NCBI RefSeq assembly: GCF_021026315.1
Contig: NZ_JAJNCX010000001.1
Span: 656,631-720,630, forward strand
DNA: 64,000 nucleotides
DNA from: Rhizobium sp. C4
GTDB taxonomy: Bacteria > Pseudomonadota > Alphaproteobacteria > Rhizobiales > Rhizobiaceae
Reading direction: 5' to 3'
This document shows positions 15,998 through 24,208 of the stretch, one piece after another. Below the pieces are notes generated by a model, which was not told where the DNA came from, searched no databases, and saw only the letters and a list, made by a program, of their open reading frames with translations. Position 1 is the first letter of the stretch. Each line of letters opens with the position of its first letter. A program made the translations under genes and the position numbers.

Positions 15998-17242
15998 TTG
16001 AACTTGAGCGATTCCGTCTGCAACGATTGCATGCCTGTGACCGAAGAGGCCGCACCCCGCGTCTATACCCCGTTTGAAGTGGCCCTCGTCATTTTAGCAC
16101 TCGCCGTCGGCGGGTTCGGTATCGGGACGGGCGAGTTTGCCGTCATGGGCGTGCTTCCGGATATCGCCACGACCTTCAACGTGACCGCGCCGCAGGCCGG
16201 CTATGTGATCAGCGCCTATGCGCTCGGCGTTGTCGTCGGCGCCCCGATCATTGCCATGCTGGCGGCGAAGGTTTCGCGGCGGAACCTGCTTCTCGGGCTG
16301 ATGGGCGTCTTTGCACTCGGCAATATCCTGAGCGCCCTTGCCCCGACCTTCGGCAGCTTTGCCGTTCTGCGCTTTCTCACCGGCCTTCCGCATGGCGCCT
16401 ATTTCGGCGTTGCGGCACTCGTCTCCGCCTCGCTCGTGCCCGTCAACATGCGGGCGCGCGCCGTCGGCTGGATGATGCTCGGTCTGACGGTTGCGACACT
16501 GGCCGGAACGCCGATCATGTCCTTCTTCGGCCAGCTGCTCAACTGGCGCGTCGTCTTCGGTGGCGTCGGCGTGATCGGGCTGGTGACCGTTGTGCTCTGC
16601 GCCATCTATCTGCCACGCGACACCGTGGCGGAAGGCGCCAGCATGAAGCGCGAACTCGTCGCCTTCACGCGCCCGCAGGTGTGGCTGACGCTGCTGATCG
16701 CCTCGACCGGCTTTGGCGGCATGTTTGCCGTGTTCAGCTATGTCGCGCCGACCGCGCTGGAAGTCGCGATGATGTCGCCGGCCTGGATTCCCGTCATCAT
16801 GGGCATCTTCGGCGTGGGGATGAATGTCGGAAACATCGTCGGCTCGCGGCTCGCCGACATCTCGATCATGGGCACGATCGGCGGCATGCTGATCTTCAAC
16901 ATGGCGATCATGCTGCTGTTCAGCCTGACAGCGGCCAACCCGTACATGCTCTGCCTCTGCGTCTTCCTCACCGGCTGCACGTTCGCGCCCGGCCCGGCCG
17001 TGCAGACGCGCCTGATGGACGTCGCAGCCGAAGGCCAGGCGCTCGCCGCCGCCTCCATGCATTCCGCCTTCAACGTCGCCAATGCGCTCGGCGCCTGGCT
17101 CGGCGGCCTCGTCGTCACGCTCGGCTTCGGTTATCCCGCAACCGGCTATGTCGGCATGTTCCTGGGGCTGATTGGTCTGGGGATCTTTGCGGTGTCGTGG
17201 CGGATGGAAAAGACCGCGCGGATGATGACCACGCGTAGATAA
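15998..17242 (+). CDS. MFS efflux transporter, AraJ/arabinose-efflux type
   Basis: 414 residues with about twelve transmembrane helices and the signature of the drug/arabinose efflux group: GFGIGTGEFAVMGVLPDIA in helix 1 and RFLTGLPHGAYFGVAALV in helix 4. Members expel sugars, chloramphenicol or other small molecules by proton antiport. The start is uncertain: TTG 15998 has a modest GAGAG site upstream, ATG 16031 has none. It converges on the ETF-QO gene, with a palindrome between them. Substrate unknown. Confidence 0.85.
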   Translation: MNLSDSVCNDCMPVTEEAAPRVYTPFEVALVILALAVGGFGIGTGEFAVMGVLPDIATTFNVTAPQAGYVISAYALGVVVGAPIIAMLAAKVSRRNLLLGLMGVFALGNILSALAPTFGSFAVLRFLTGLPHGAYFGVAALVSASLVPVNMRARAVGWMMLGLTVATLAGTPIMSFFGQLLNWRVVFGGVGVIGLVTVVLCAIYLPRDTVAEGASMKRELVAFTRPQVWLTLLIASTGFGGMFAVFSYVAPTALEVAMMSPAWIPVIMGIFGVGMNVGNIVGSRLADISIMGTIGGMLIFNMAIMLLFSLTAANPYMLCLCVFLTGCTFAPGPAVQTRLMDVAAEGQALAAASMHSAFNVANALGAWLGGLVVTLGFGYPATGYVGMFLGLIGLGIFAVSWRMEKTARMMTTRR

Positions 17243-17250
17243 CGCACCCT

Positions 17251-17271
17251 CCTCTCCCACAAGGGGAGAGG
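17251..17271. repeat. Solitary copy of a 21-bp palindrome shared with the long repeats in the GTA cluster
   Basis: CCTCTCCC-ACAA-GGGGAGAGG pairs over at least seven bases. The same 21 bases end both 175-bp repeats at 50170-50344 and 57450-57625. Lying between two convergent genes, it could also serve as a bidirectional transcription stop. Confidence 0.7.
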
Positions 17272-17280
17272 AGAGCCTCA

Positions 17281-18948
17281 TCACATATTCGGATAAACCG
17301 GCCCCTCACCACCCTGCGGCGGCACCCAGTTGATGTTCTGGTTGGGGTCCTTGATATCGCAGGTCTTGCAGTGGACGCAGTTCTGGGCGTTGATGACGTA
17401 GGTCTGCTCGCCATCCTTCTCCACCCATTCATAGACGCCCGCCGGACAGTAGCGCGAGGACGGGCCGGCGTAGATGCCGAGTTCCGATGACTTCTGCAGC
17501 GCCATGTCCTTGACCTTGAGATGGACCGGCTGGTCTTCCTCATGGTTGGTGTTGGACAGGAACACCGAGGACAGGCGGTCGAAGGTCAGCACGCCGTCCG
17601 GCTTCGGATAGTCGATCGGCTTGTGCTGCGAGGCGGGTTCGAGCGAGGCCGCGTCCGTCTTGCCATGCTTCAGCGTGCCGAAGAAGGAGAAGCCGCCAGT
17701 GAGCTGATTGACCCACATGTCAAAACCACCCAGCGCGACGCCGATGGCGGTGCCGAACTTGGACCAGAGCGGCTTGACGTTGCGCACGCGCTTCAAGTCC
17801 TTGCCGATCGCTGTGTCGCGCCATTCGTTCTCGATCTCGACCGGCTCGTCATTGGCGCGGCCTGCCGCAATGGCTGCGGCGATCTTGTCGCCGGCCAGGA
17901 TGCCTGACAGCACCGCGTTATGGCTGCCCTTGATGCGCGGGACGTTGACGAAGCCCGCCGAGCAGCCGATCAGCGCGCCGCCGGGGAAGGAGAGCTTCGG
18001 CACGGACTGATAGCCGCCTTCGGTAATCGCGCGCGCGCCATAGGAGATGCGCTTGCCGCCTTCGAACGTGCCGCGGATCGCCGGATGCGTCTTGAAGCGC
18101 TGGAACTCTTCGAACGGGAAGAGATACGGGTTCTTGTAATTGAGATGCACCACGAAGCCGACGGCGACGAGGTTGTCTTCGAGATGATAGAGAAACGAAC
18201 CGCCGCCGGTCTTCATGCCGAGCGGCCAGCCGAAGGAGTGCTGCACGAGGCCCTGCTTGTGGTTCTCGAGCTTGACCTCCCAGAGTTCCTTGATGCCGAT
18301 GCCGAATTTTTGCGGCTCGCGATCCTTGGAGAGATCGAACTTCGCGATCAGCTGCTTGGCGATGGAGCCGCGCACGCCTTCCGAAATCAGGACATACTTG
18401 CCGAGCAGTGCCATGCCACGGGCGAAATTCGGCCCCGGCTCGCCATTCTTCTCGATGCCCATGTCGCCGGTGGCGACGCCGATGACGGCGCCGGCATCGT
18501 TATAGAGTACTTCGGCAGCGGCAAAGCCCGGATAGATTTCGACGCCCAGCTCTTCAGCCTTCGTCGCCAGCCAGCGGCAGACATTGCCGAGCGAGACGAT
18601 GTAGTTGCCGTGATTGTTCATCAGCGGCGGCATGAGAATGTTGGGCAGGCGCAGCGACCCGGCAGGGCCGAGCAGCAGGAAGTGGTCGTCCTTGACCTCG
18701 GTCTTGAAGGGATGCCCCTCCTCTTCGCGCCAGCCGGGAAGCAGCGCGTCGATGCCGATCGGATCGACGACCGCGCCGGACAGGATATGCGCGCCGACTT
18801 CAGCGCCCTTTTCCAGCACAACGACGGAAAGCTCCGGATTGACCTGTTTCAGGCGGATCGCGGCGGAAAGACCGGCCGGACCTGCGCCAACGATCACGAC
18901 GTCGAATTCCATCGACTCGCGTTCCGGAAGTTCTGTCTCTCCGCTCAT
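17281..18948 (-). CDS. Electron-transfer flavoprotein:ubiquinone oxidoreductase
   Basis: 555 residues from the ATG at 18948 (GGAGAG just upstream). The N-terminus has the FAD motif FDVVIVGAGPAGLSAAI, followed by the ADP-binding and ubiquinone-binding regions (GAHILSGAVVDP, GGYQSVPKLSFPGG). The C-terminus carries the 4Fe-4S motif NAQNCVHCKTCDIKDP plus the upstream cysteine in SRYCPAGVYEW. It is a membrane-surface enzyme that takes electrons from ETF, reduced by acyl-CoA and branched-chain acyl-CoA dehydrogenases, and reduces ubiquinone. A palindrome 168 bases upstream resembles sites of regulators of branched-chain amino acid catabolism. Confidence 0.95.
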   Translation of the reverse strand: MSGETELPERESMEFDVVIVGAGPAGLSAAIRLKQVNPELSVVVLEKGAEVGAHILSGAVVDPIGIDALLPGWREEEGHPFKTEVKDDHFLLLGPAGSLRLPNILMPPLMNNHGNYIVSLGNVCRWLATKAEELGVEIYPGFAAAEVLYNDAGAVIGVATGDMGIEKNGEPGPNFARGMALLGKYVLISEGVRGSIAKQLIAKFDLSKDREPQKFGIGIKELWEVKLENHKQGLVQHSFGWPLGMKTGGGSFLYHLEDNLVAVGFVVHLNYKNPYLFPFEEFQRFKTHPAIRGTFEGGKRISYGARAITEGGYQSVPKLSFPGGALIGCSAGFVNVPRIKGSHNAVLSGILAGDKIAAAIAAGRANDEPVEIENEWRDTAIGKDLKRVRNVKPLWSKFGTAIGVALGGFDMWVNQLTGGFSFFGTLKHGKTDAASLEPASQHKPIDYPKPDGVLTFDRLSSVFLSNTNHEEDQPVHLKVKDMALQKSSELGIYAGPSSRYCPAGVYEWVEKDGEQTYVINAQNCVHCKTCDIKDPNQNINWVPPQGGEGPVYPNM

Positions 18949-19115
18949 CGCTCTCTCCTCTAGCAAGCCGCAGATGCCCTGGTTCGCCCCACGCGCGGCC
19001 TGACGTTCAAATTTGGTCAGGCTTTTTGACAAAGGCTTTGAGCCTTGTCGAGCGTGGATGCGCCAAATCCTTTGCATTTCTTGCATGTGCGAAATTACAA
19101 ACGATTTATCCTATT

Positions 19116-19131
19116 ACGTTTACGTGAACGT
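19116..19131. promoter_or_regulatory. Possible LiuR-type operator upstream of ETF-QO
   Basis: ACGTTTACGTGAACGT is a near-perfect palindrome (14 of 16 bases symmetric) in the gap between divergent ETF-QO and an SDR gene. It resembles the ACGT-rich palindromes I recall for the MerR-family regulator LiuR, whose regulon commonly includes electron-transfer flavoprotein genes. The assignment is by resemblance only. Confidence 0.45.
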
Positions 19132-19244
19132 CAATTAGTTGGCAAGAAAAAAGACGGTTTGTCCTGGGATGCAAGAGACACAAAGGCGGCTTTGCGGATC
19201 GATTCGATGGGGTTATATGTCGAACCAACAACAGGAGAGACATC

Positions 19245-20036
19245 ATGGATCTGGGAATTTCCGGCAAGCGCGCTCTGGTGCTGGCGTCTTCGCGTGGGCT
19301 TGGGCTGGGGATTGCCGTTGCGCTGGCGCGCGAGGGTGCGGATGTCCTGCTGTGCGGGCGCAGCGCCGACAGGCTTGCGGCCAATTGCGTGGCGATCAAT
19401 GCGGAAGGCAAGGGCAAGGCGCAATTTGTGGCCGCCGACATTGCCGATGCCGGATTTCCGGCCTTCATTGCGGGAGAGGCAGAGCGGCTGCTTGGCGGCG
19501 TCGACATTCTCGTCAACAACACGGGCGGGCCGGTTCCGGGAACGGCGGAACAGGTGCTGACGGCTGACAATCTCAACACCTATTTCCAGTCGATGGTGGT
19601 CAGCGTGATTACGCTCACCAACCTCATCGTGCCGCAGATGAGAGCGCGTGGCTGGGGGCGTGTGCTGACCGTCGCCTCTTCCGGTGTGTTCGAGCCGATT
19701 GCCAATCTGGCGCTTTCCAACACGCTGCGCTCGGCCCTCGTCGGCTGGAACAAGACGCTTTCGGCAGAGATTGCGGGTGCCGGCGTGACGGCAAACCTGC
19801 TGCTGCCGGGCCGCATCCATACCGACCGGATCGACGAACTGGATGGCGCGAATGCCAAGCGGACGGGCAAGACGCTGGAGGAGGTGCGCGAGGCTTCGGT
19901 CAAGTCGATCCCTGCCGGGCGGCTTGGAACGGTGGAAGAATTTGCAAGCGTCGGCGCCTTCCTGTGCTCCGCGCCCGCCAGCTATGTCACCGGCACGCTG
20001 GTGCGCTGCGACGGCGGCGCGGCGAAATCGATCTGA
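19245..20036 (+). CDS. Short-chain dehydrogenase/reductase-fold protein, second with SxxxR in place of YxxxK
   Basis: 263 residues with the SDR fold: ASSRGLGLGIAVALA, NNTGGPVPG and the C-terminal VRCDGGAAKSI. The active-site segment reads VASSGVFEPIANLALSNTLRSALVGW: the serine is kept, but the Tyr/Lys pair is absent and replaced by SNTLR (SxxxR). This subfamily is common in proteobacteria and usually annotated simply as SDR oxidoreductase. The ATG follows GGAGAG. A 63-codon membrane peptide gene follows 30 bases later. Substrate unknown. Confidence 0.8.
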   Translation: MDLGISGKRALVLASSRGLGLGIAVALAREGADVLLCGRSADRLAANCVAINAEGKGKAQFVAADIADAGFPAFIAGEAERLLGGVDILVNNTGGPVPGTAEQVLTADNLNTYFQSMVVSVITLTNLIVPQMRARGWGRVLTVASSGVFEPIANLALSNTLRSALVGWNKTLSAEIAGAGVTANLLLPGRIHTDRIDELDGANAKRTGKTLEEVREASVKSIPAGRLGTVEEFASVGAFLCSAPASYVTGTLVRCDGGAAKSI

Positions 20037-20066
20037 CCTTTACGCCCCCTTGAACGGAGACCTGTC

Positions 20067-20258
20067 ATGAAGCGCATTGCAGTTGTTGGCGTCGGCATTC
20101 TCGCCGTTCTTTTCGGCCTTGTCTGGATCGGTCAGGGGAGCGGTTACTTCCCTTATCCTGCCTCCAGCTTCATGATCGCGCAGCCGCAATGGATGCTCTA
20201 TGGCGCGATCGTTGCCCTTCTCGGTCTCGGCGCGGTCGTCGCCGGGCGCCGGATGTAA
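20067..20258 (+). CDS. 63-residue membrane peptide with two transmembrane segments
   Basis: Starts MKRIAVVGVGILAVLFGLVWIGQ, then a polar turn and a second helix (LYGAIVALLGLGAVVAGRRM). GGAG lies eight bases upstream. It follows the SDR gene at 30 bases on the same strand and is probably co-transcribed. Role unknown; small size and hairpin topology suggest a membrane accessory. Confidence 0.65.
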   Translation: MKRIAVVGVGILAVLFGLVWIGQGSGYFPYPASSFMIAQPQWMLYGAIVALLGLGAVVAGRRM

Positions 20259-20386
20259 TTTCGAAAAAACTTCACGACAGCCGCCTTGATTTCGCTCGGT
20301 CGCCATGCGATCAGGCGCGCCCTGCCTTTTTCACACCCTTTTGAACGACAGGCTGCGCCCTCCCCGCGGCCGGACAAGGATTTGCC

Positions 20387-21673
20387 ATGACCGCCCTCGG
20401 CTTCGACTTCGGCACGACCAATACCGTGCTGGCCGCCAGGGCCGGCGATACGACCCAATCGCTGAGCTTCACCAGCAATGCAGAGGTGACGGAAAGCCTG
20501 CGCACCTGCCTGTCCTTCATGAAGGACAAGGATCTGGGCGGGCTCGCACTCAAGGTGGAAGCCGGAGCGGCGGCCATCCGCAGCTTCATCGACAATCCGG
20601 GCGAATGCCGCTTCCTGCAGTCGATCAAGACCTTTGCGGCAAGCCCGCTCTTCCAGTCCACCATCGTTCACGCGCGCCGGCACAGCTTCGAGGATCTCCT
20701 CGAAATCTTCACCCGCCGCATGATGGCCTATTCGGGCGACGGCTGGCCGTCGGATGTCACGCGGATCGTGGCCGGCCGCCCGGTGCGCTTTGCCGGCATG
20801 AATGCCAACGCGGAACTGGCCATGGAGCGCTACCGCACTGCGCTTGCCCGCTTCGGCTTTCCGGATGTGCAGTTCGTCATGGAGCCGGTGGCGGCCGCCT
20901 TCTACTTCGCCCAGAATCTCGAACGCGACACCAATGTCCTCGTCGCCGATTTCGGTGGTGGCACGACCGACTATTCGATCATCCGCTTCGAGAAGGTGGC
21001 GGGCAAGGTCAAGGCACAGCCGATTGCCCATGGCGGCGTCGGCATTGCCGGCGACATGTTCGATTTCCGCATCATCGACAATGTGGTGAGCCCGCAAATC
21101 GGCAAGGGCGGATATTTTCGCAATTTCGGCAAGCGGCTGGAAATCCCGTCGAACTATTACGCCAATTTCGGCCGCTGGAACCAGCTGTCAATCTTCAAGA
21201 CACTGCGCGATTTCCAGGACCTGAAGTCGCTGGTTCGGCAGGCGGAAGACCCGGATCAGCTCGAACTCTTCGTCGATCTGATCGAGCATGACGAGGGCTA
21301 TCCGCTTTATCAGGCGATTTCGAAGACGAAGTTTGCGCTGTCGTCGCAGGACGAGGCGGAGTTCCATTTCGAACCGCTGGGACGCTCGGGCGACCGCGTG
21401 GTGAAGCGCGCCGATTTCGAGACCTGGATCGCGCCGGATATCGCGCTGATGGAAAAGGCGCTGGACGAGACGCTGGCGGAAGCGAACATGCCGGAAAGCG
21501 AGATCGGCGCGGTGTTCCTCACCGGCGGCACCTCCTTCGTGCCGGCCGTGCGCAACATGTTCGGCCGCCGCTTCGGCACCGAACGCATCGAGGGCGGTGG
21601 AGAACTGCTGTCGATTGCCCATGGTCTGGCGCTGATCGGCGAACGCGACGACATTGCCGACTGGGTGTCGTGA
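20387..21673 (+). CDS. Hsp70-family protein, YegD-like (ATPase domain only)
   Basis: 428 residues comprising the actin/Hsp70 ATPase fold: phosphate-1 GFDFGTTNTVLA (residues 4-15), phosphate-2 VLVADFGGGTTDYS (~185-198) and the adenosine motif FLTGGTSFVPAVRNMF (~384-399). It lacks the substrate-binding domain of DnaK (~640 residues), as do E. coli YegD and relatives, whose role is unclear. The gene is followed at 64 bases by a uracil-DNA-glycosylase-like gene on the same strand. Confidence 0.85.
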   Translation: MTALGFDFGTTNTVLAARAGDTTQSLSFTSNAEVTESLRTCLSFMKDKDLGGLALKVEAGAAAIRSFIDNPGECRFLQSIKTFAASPLFQSTIVHARRHSFEDLLEIFTRRMMAYSGDGWPSDVTRIVAGRPVRFAGMNANAELAMERYRTALARFGFPDVQFVMEPVAAAFYFAQNLERDTNVLVADFGGGTTDYSIIRFEKVAGKVKAQPIAHGGVGIAGDMFDFRIIDNVVSPQIGKGGYFRNFGKRLEIPSNYYANFGRWNQLSIFKTLRDFQDLKSLVRQAEDPDQLELFVDLIEHDEGYPLYQAISKTKFALSSQDEAEFHFEPLGRSGDRVVKRADFETWIAPDIALMEKALDETLAEANMPESEIGAVFLTGGTSFVPAVRNMFGRRFGTERIEGGGELLSIAHGLALIGERDDIADWVS

Positions 21674-21737
21674 CGTTCGGCCTGTGGATGAGCGTTTGGC
21701 GGTTCCCTGCCCGGCACGCTTCCTTTAAAGTAGAGGC

Positions 21738-22586
21738 ATGATCGAAGCTTCGAACCTCAACGCCGGAGAACTGGCCGCGCTTCTGCATTTTCATGCGGAT
21801 GCGGGGGTGGAGTTCCTGCTGGAAGATGAGGGGGTCGATCGCTTCGCGGAATTTGCGGCGAGTGTGGCAATGCGTGCCCCGGCACCAGCAGCCCCTGCAC
21901 AGGAACGGGCGCAACGCCCGAGCCCGGCTGCGGCAAAGCCGGCCCCCCGCCCTGTCTCGGCAACGGCCGTGGCAATCCCCGGCGAGGAAGCCGTCGAGAT
22001 GGCGCGTCGTGCGGCCGAAGCCGCGACAAGCCTTGCCGAGCTGAAGCAGGCGATCGACGCGTTCGAAGGCTGCAACCTCAAGGCCAGTGCCCGCAACAGC
22101 GTCTTCCCGACGGAGGTCGGCACGCTGCCGATCCTGATCTTTGGCGCAACACCATCCGCGGAGGACGACCGCGAAGGCGTCGCCTTCTCCGGTGCTCATG
22201 GGGAACTGCTGGCGAAGATGTTCGGCGCGATCGGCATCGACATCGCCGAGACGACTCTGGCGCACACCGTTCCCTGGCGCCCGCCGGGCGGGCGACCGCC
22301 GACACCGGCGGAAGCCGAGATCTGCAGGCCATTTGCGATGCGGCTGATTGCACTGACGAAGCCGCGTTTCATCGTGATGCTCGGCAATTTCGCGACACGC
22401 TATTTCACCGGCTCGGCCGAGGCGATCCATGCCTTGCGCGGTCAGTGGTTCGAGATCGGATCGCCGCCGACGGAGGCGATTGCCATGCTGCATCCACAGG
22501 ATCTGATGACCGCGCCGCTCAGCAAGCGCCTCGCCTGGATGGACCTGCTTGCGCTCGAGCAGCGCATGAAACAGGCAAACGCCTGA
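21738..22586 (+). CDS. Uracil-DNA glycosylase superfamily protein with reduced cysteine set
   Basis: 282 residues. An Ala/Pro-rich region (~45-85) precedes a C-terminal UDG-fold domain. The family-4 nucleophile region GExPG is replaced by IFGATPSAEDDREGVAFSGAHGELLAKM. The middle reads VPWRPPGGRPPTPAEAEIC, where family-4 enzymes usually have a Cys before RPPGNR. The C-terminal motif is AIAMLHPQDLM, equivalent to the HPSxLL loop. Of the four cysteines that bind 4Fe-4S in family 4, only two candidates remain, so the cluster is probably absent. It may still excise uracil or be a divergent family member. Confidence 0.75.
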   Translation: MIEASNLNAGELAALLHFHADAGVEFLLEDEGVDRFAEFAASVAMRAPAPAAPAQERAQRPSPAAAKPAPRPVSATAVAIPGEEAVEMARRAAEAATSLAELKQAIDAFEGCNLKASARNSVFPTEVGTLPILIFGATPSAEDDREGVAFSGAHGELLAKMFGAIGIDIAETTLAHTVPWRPPGGRPPTPAEAEICRPFAMRLIALTKPRFIVMLGNFATRYFTGSAEAIHALRGQWFEIGSPPTEAIAMLHPQDLMTAPLSKRLAWMDLLALEQRMKQANA

Positions 22587-22752
22587 TCTCCATTAAGATT
22601 TTGGGCAACCCCTGCCTTATTTGACAGCAATGTGTCGCAAGCCATGCGGCTCGCGCATGGCAGTTTCCCGTTTCTTCGCATTGCAAAATTTATGCTGCAT
22701 TGCGATATTACCGACGTGTCTTGGGAGGAATCGAACTTTAGGAACCAAGGCC

Positions 22753-22932
22753 ATGCACGCTACTTTCCGCTCCACCCATTCAGGGTTTGAAACGCTCCGC
22801 AAGATGTCCCGCACACCGGGCCAGTCTGCCTATCGCCGTTTTCAGATCGCCACCAACGAACAGTTGACCGCACGCGGCTATGCGATCCCGGCGAAGCCGA
22901 TGGCGCTGTTCAGCGACTTCATCCAGAAGTAA
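22753..22932 (+). CDS. 59-residue protein of unknown function
   Basis: From ATG 22753, preceded by an AAGG element, encoding a basic protein with MSRTPGQSAYRRFQIATNEQL and a helical tail. A second tiny gene follows after ten bases with its own AAGGAG, and the tandem organisation supports both being real. No family recognised. Confidence 0.55.
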   Translation: MHATFRSTHSGFETLRKMSRTPGQSAYRRFQIATNEQLTARGYAIPAKPMALFSDFIQK

Positions 22933-22942
22933 GGAGCACACG

Positions 22943-23071
22943 ATGCGCTACAATCCCCTTCAGAACCTTGCCGGCACGATCAAGTCGGTGAAGCTTGCCG
23001 TTTCGGCTGCCAACGACTATCGCGAGCGCGCCGAGCGCCGCCGCATCCGGGTTTCCGGCCGCAGCCTCTGA
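22943..23071 (+). CDS. 42-residue basic peptide
   Basis: Starts at an ATG with AAGGAG seven bases upstream and encodes MRYNPLQNLAGTIKSVKLA followed by an Arg-rich tail (RERAERRRIRVSGRSL). Strong ribosome-binding site and tight spacing after the 59-residue gene suggest co-expression. The basic tail could bind nucleic acid or membranes; nothing firmer can be said. Confidence 0.5.
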   Translation: MRYNPLQNLAGTIKSVKLAVSAANDYRERAERRRIRVSGRSL

Positions 23072-23083
23072 GACTGTCGCACG

Positions 23084-24019
23084 TCAGCCCTGCGGCGTGA
23101 CGTGCTTGCGCATGGCCTTGCGCTCGAGGCCGAGCTTGCTTTCCCGGTAGATGATGAAGACGCCAGCCGAAATCACGATGGCGGTTCCCAGCAGCATCAT
23201 CGGCTCCGGCACATCTCCGAACAGGAAATAGGACACGATCAGCCCGAACACGATCGACGTGTATTCGAAGGGCGCGATCGTCGAAACCTCGGCATACCGA
23301 TAGCTTTCCGTCATCAGGATCTGTGCGAGACCGCCGCAGAAGCCGGCGACCACCAGCGACAATTGCTGTTCCATGGTCATCGGTGGCCAGCCGAGCGGGA
23401 TGGAGAAGAGCGAGAACACCGAGGCCGTCAGCGAGAAATAAAGCACGATCGTCGAGCTCTTCTCCGTCTGCACCAGGCGGCGGACGAGCAGCATGGCGAT
23501 TGCGCCAAGGATCGCCGAACCAATCAGCGCCATGGCCCCGAGCGCTGCCTGCGAGGAGCCTGCGTGTTCGATCAGCGACAGTTTCGGCCAGGAGATGATC
23601 AGCACGCCCGTCAGGCCGATGATGACTGCCGTGATGCGGTAGATGCGCAGCACTTCCTTGAGGAAGATCGCCGCGAAGATCACCGAGAACAGCGGCATTG
23701 CATAGTTGATGGCAATCGCATCGGGCAGCGGCAGGCGCACCAGCCCGTAGAAGCTGAAGGTCATCGAGACGACGCCGACAAAGCCGCGGGTGATCTGCCC
23801 CAGGATGCTTTTGGTCTTGAACGCCGTCTTCAGCTCGCCGCGCCAGGCCAGATAGCCGAGAATCGGGAAGATCGCGAAAAACGACCGGTAGAAGGTGATC
23901 TCGCCGGTCGCCATACCATCGCCTGCTAGCTTGATGCAGGTCGACATTGCAAGAAAGACGATCACGGACAGGATTTTGAGCACAATCCCCCTGACGGGGT
24001 TGGCGGCGGTGCTTTGCAT
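23084..24019 (-). CDS. EamA/DMT-family transporter, RhaT/RarD-like
   Basis: 311 residues from MQSTAANPVRGIVLKIL at 24019; the upstream in-frame extension lacks membrane character and a good ribosome-binding site. Ten hydrophobic segments form two EamA repeats, the first including FYRSFFAIFPILGYL and the second TESYRYAEVSTIAPFEYTS. It is an inner-membrane exporter or importer of small metabolites. It ends 12 bases from the convergent 42-residue gene and is divergent from a hydrolase gene. Not closely similar to the other EamA protein at 6534-7412. Confidence 0.85.
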   Translation of the reverse strand: MQSTAANPVRGIVLKILSVIVFLAMSTCIKLAGDGMATGEITFYRSFFAIFPILGYLAWRGELKTAFKTKSILGQITRGFVGVVSMTFSFYGLVRLPLPDAIAINYAMPLFSVIFAAIFLKEVLRIYRITAVIIGLTGVLIISWPKLSLIEHAGSSQAALGAMALIGSAILGAIAMLLVRRLVQTEKSSTIVLYFSLTASVFSLFSIPLGWPPMTMEQQLSLVVAGFCGGLAQILMTESYRYAEVSTIAPFEYTSIVFGLIVSYFLFGDVPEPMMLLGTAIVISAGVFIIYRESKLGLERKAMRKHVTPQG

Positions 24020-24208
24020 TTCAATTCCGGGAATTTTCAGCCAGCGGGCCGGCAACGTGCCATATTGGCACAAGAATAATGACGATTGCCCGAATGTAGC
24101 AGGTTTTGGCAGGCTGCAATGCCAAAAACGCGGGGTAAATCGAAAGAATATGCTTGTATTTTGAACACTGAAAATAAGCGCCACCACAGTCCTCGGGAGG
24201 AATCATTG

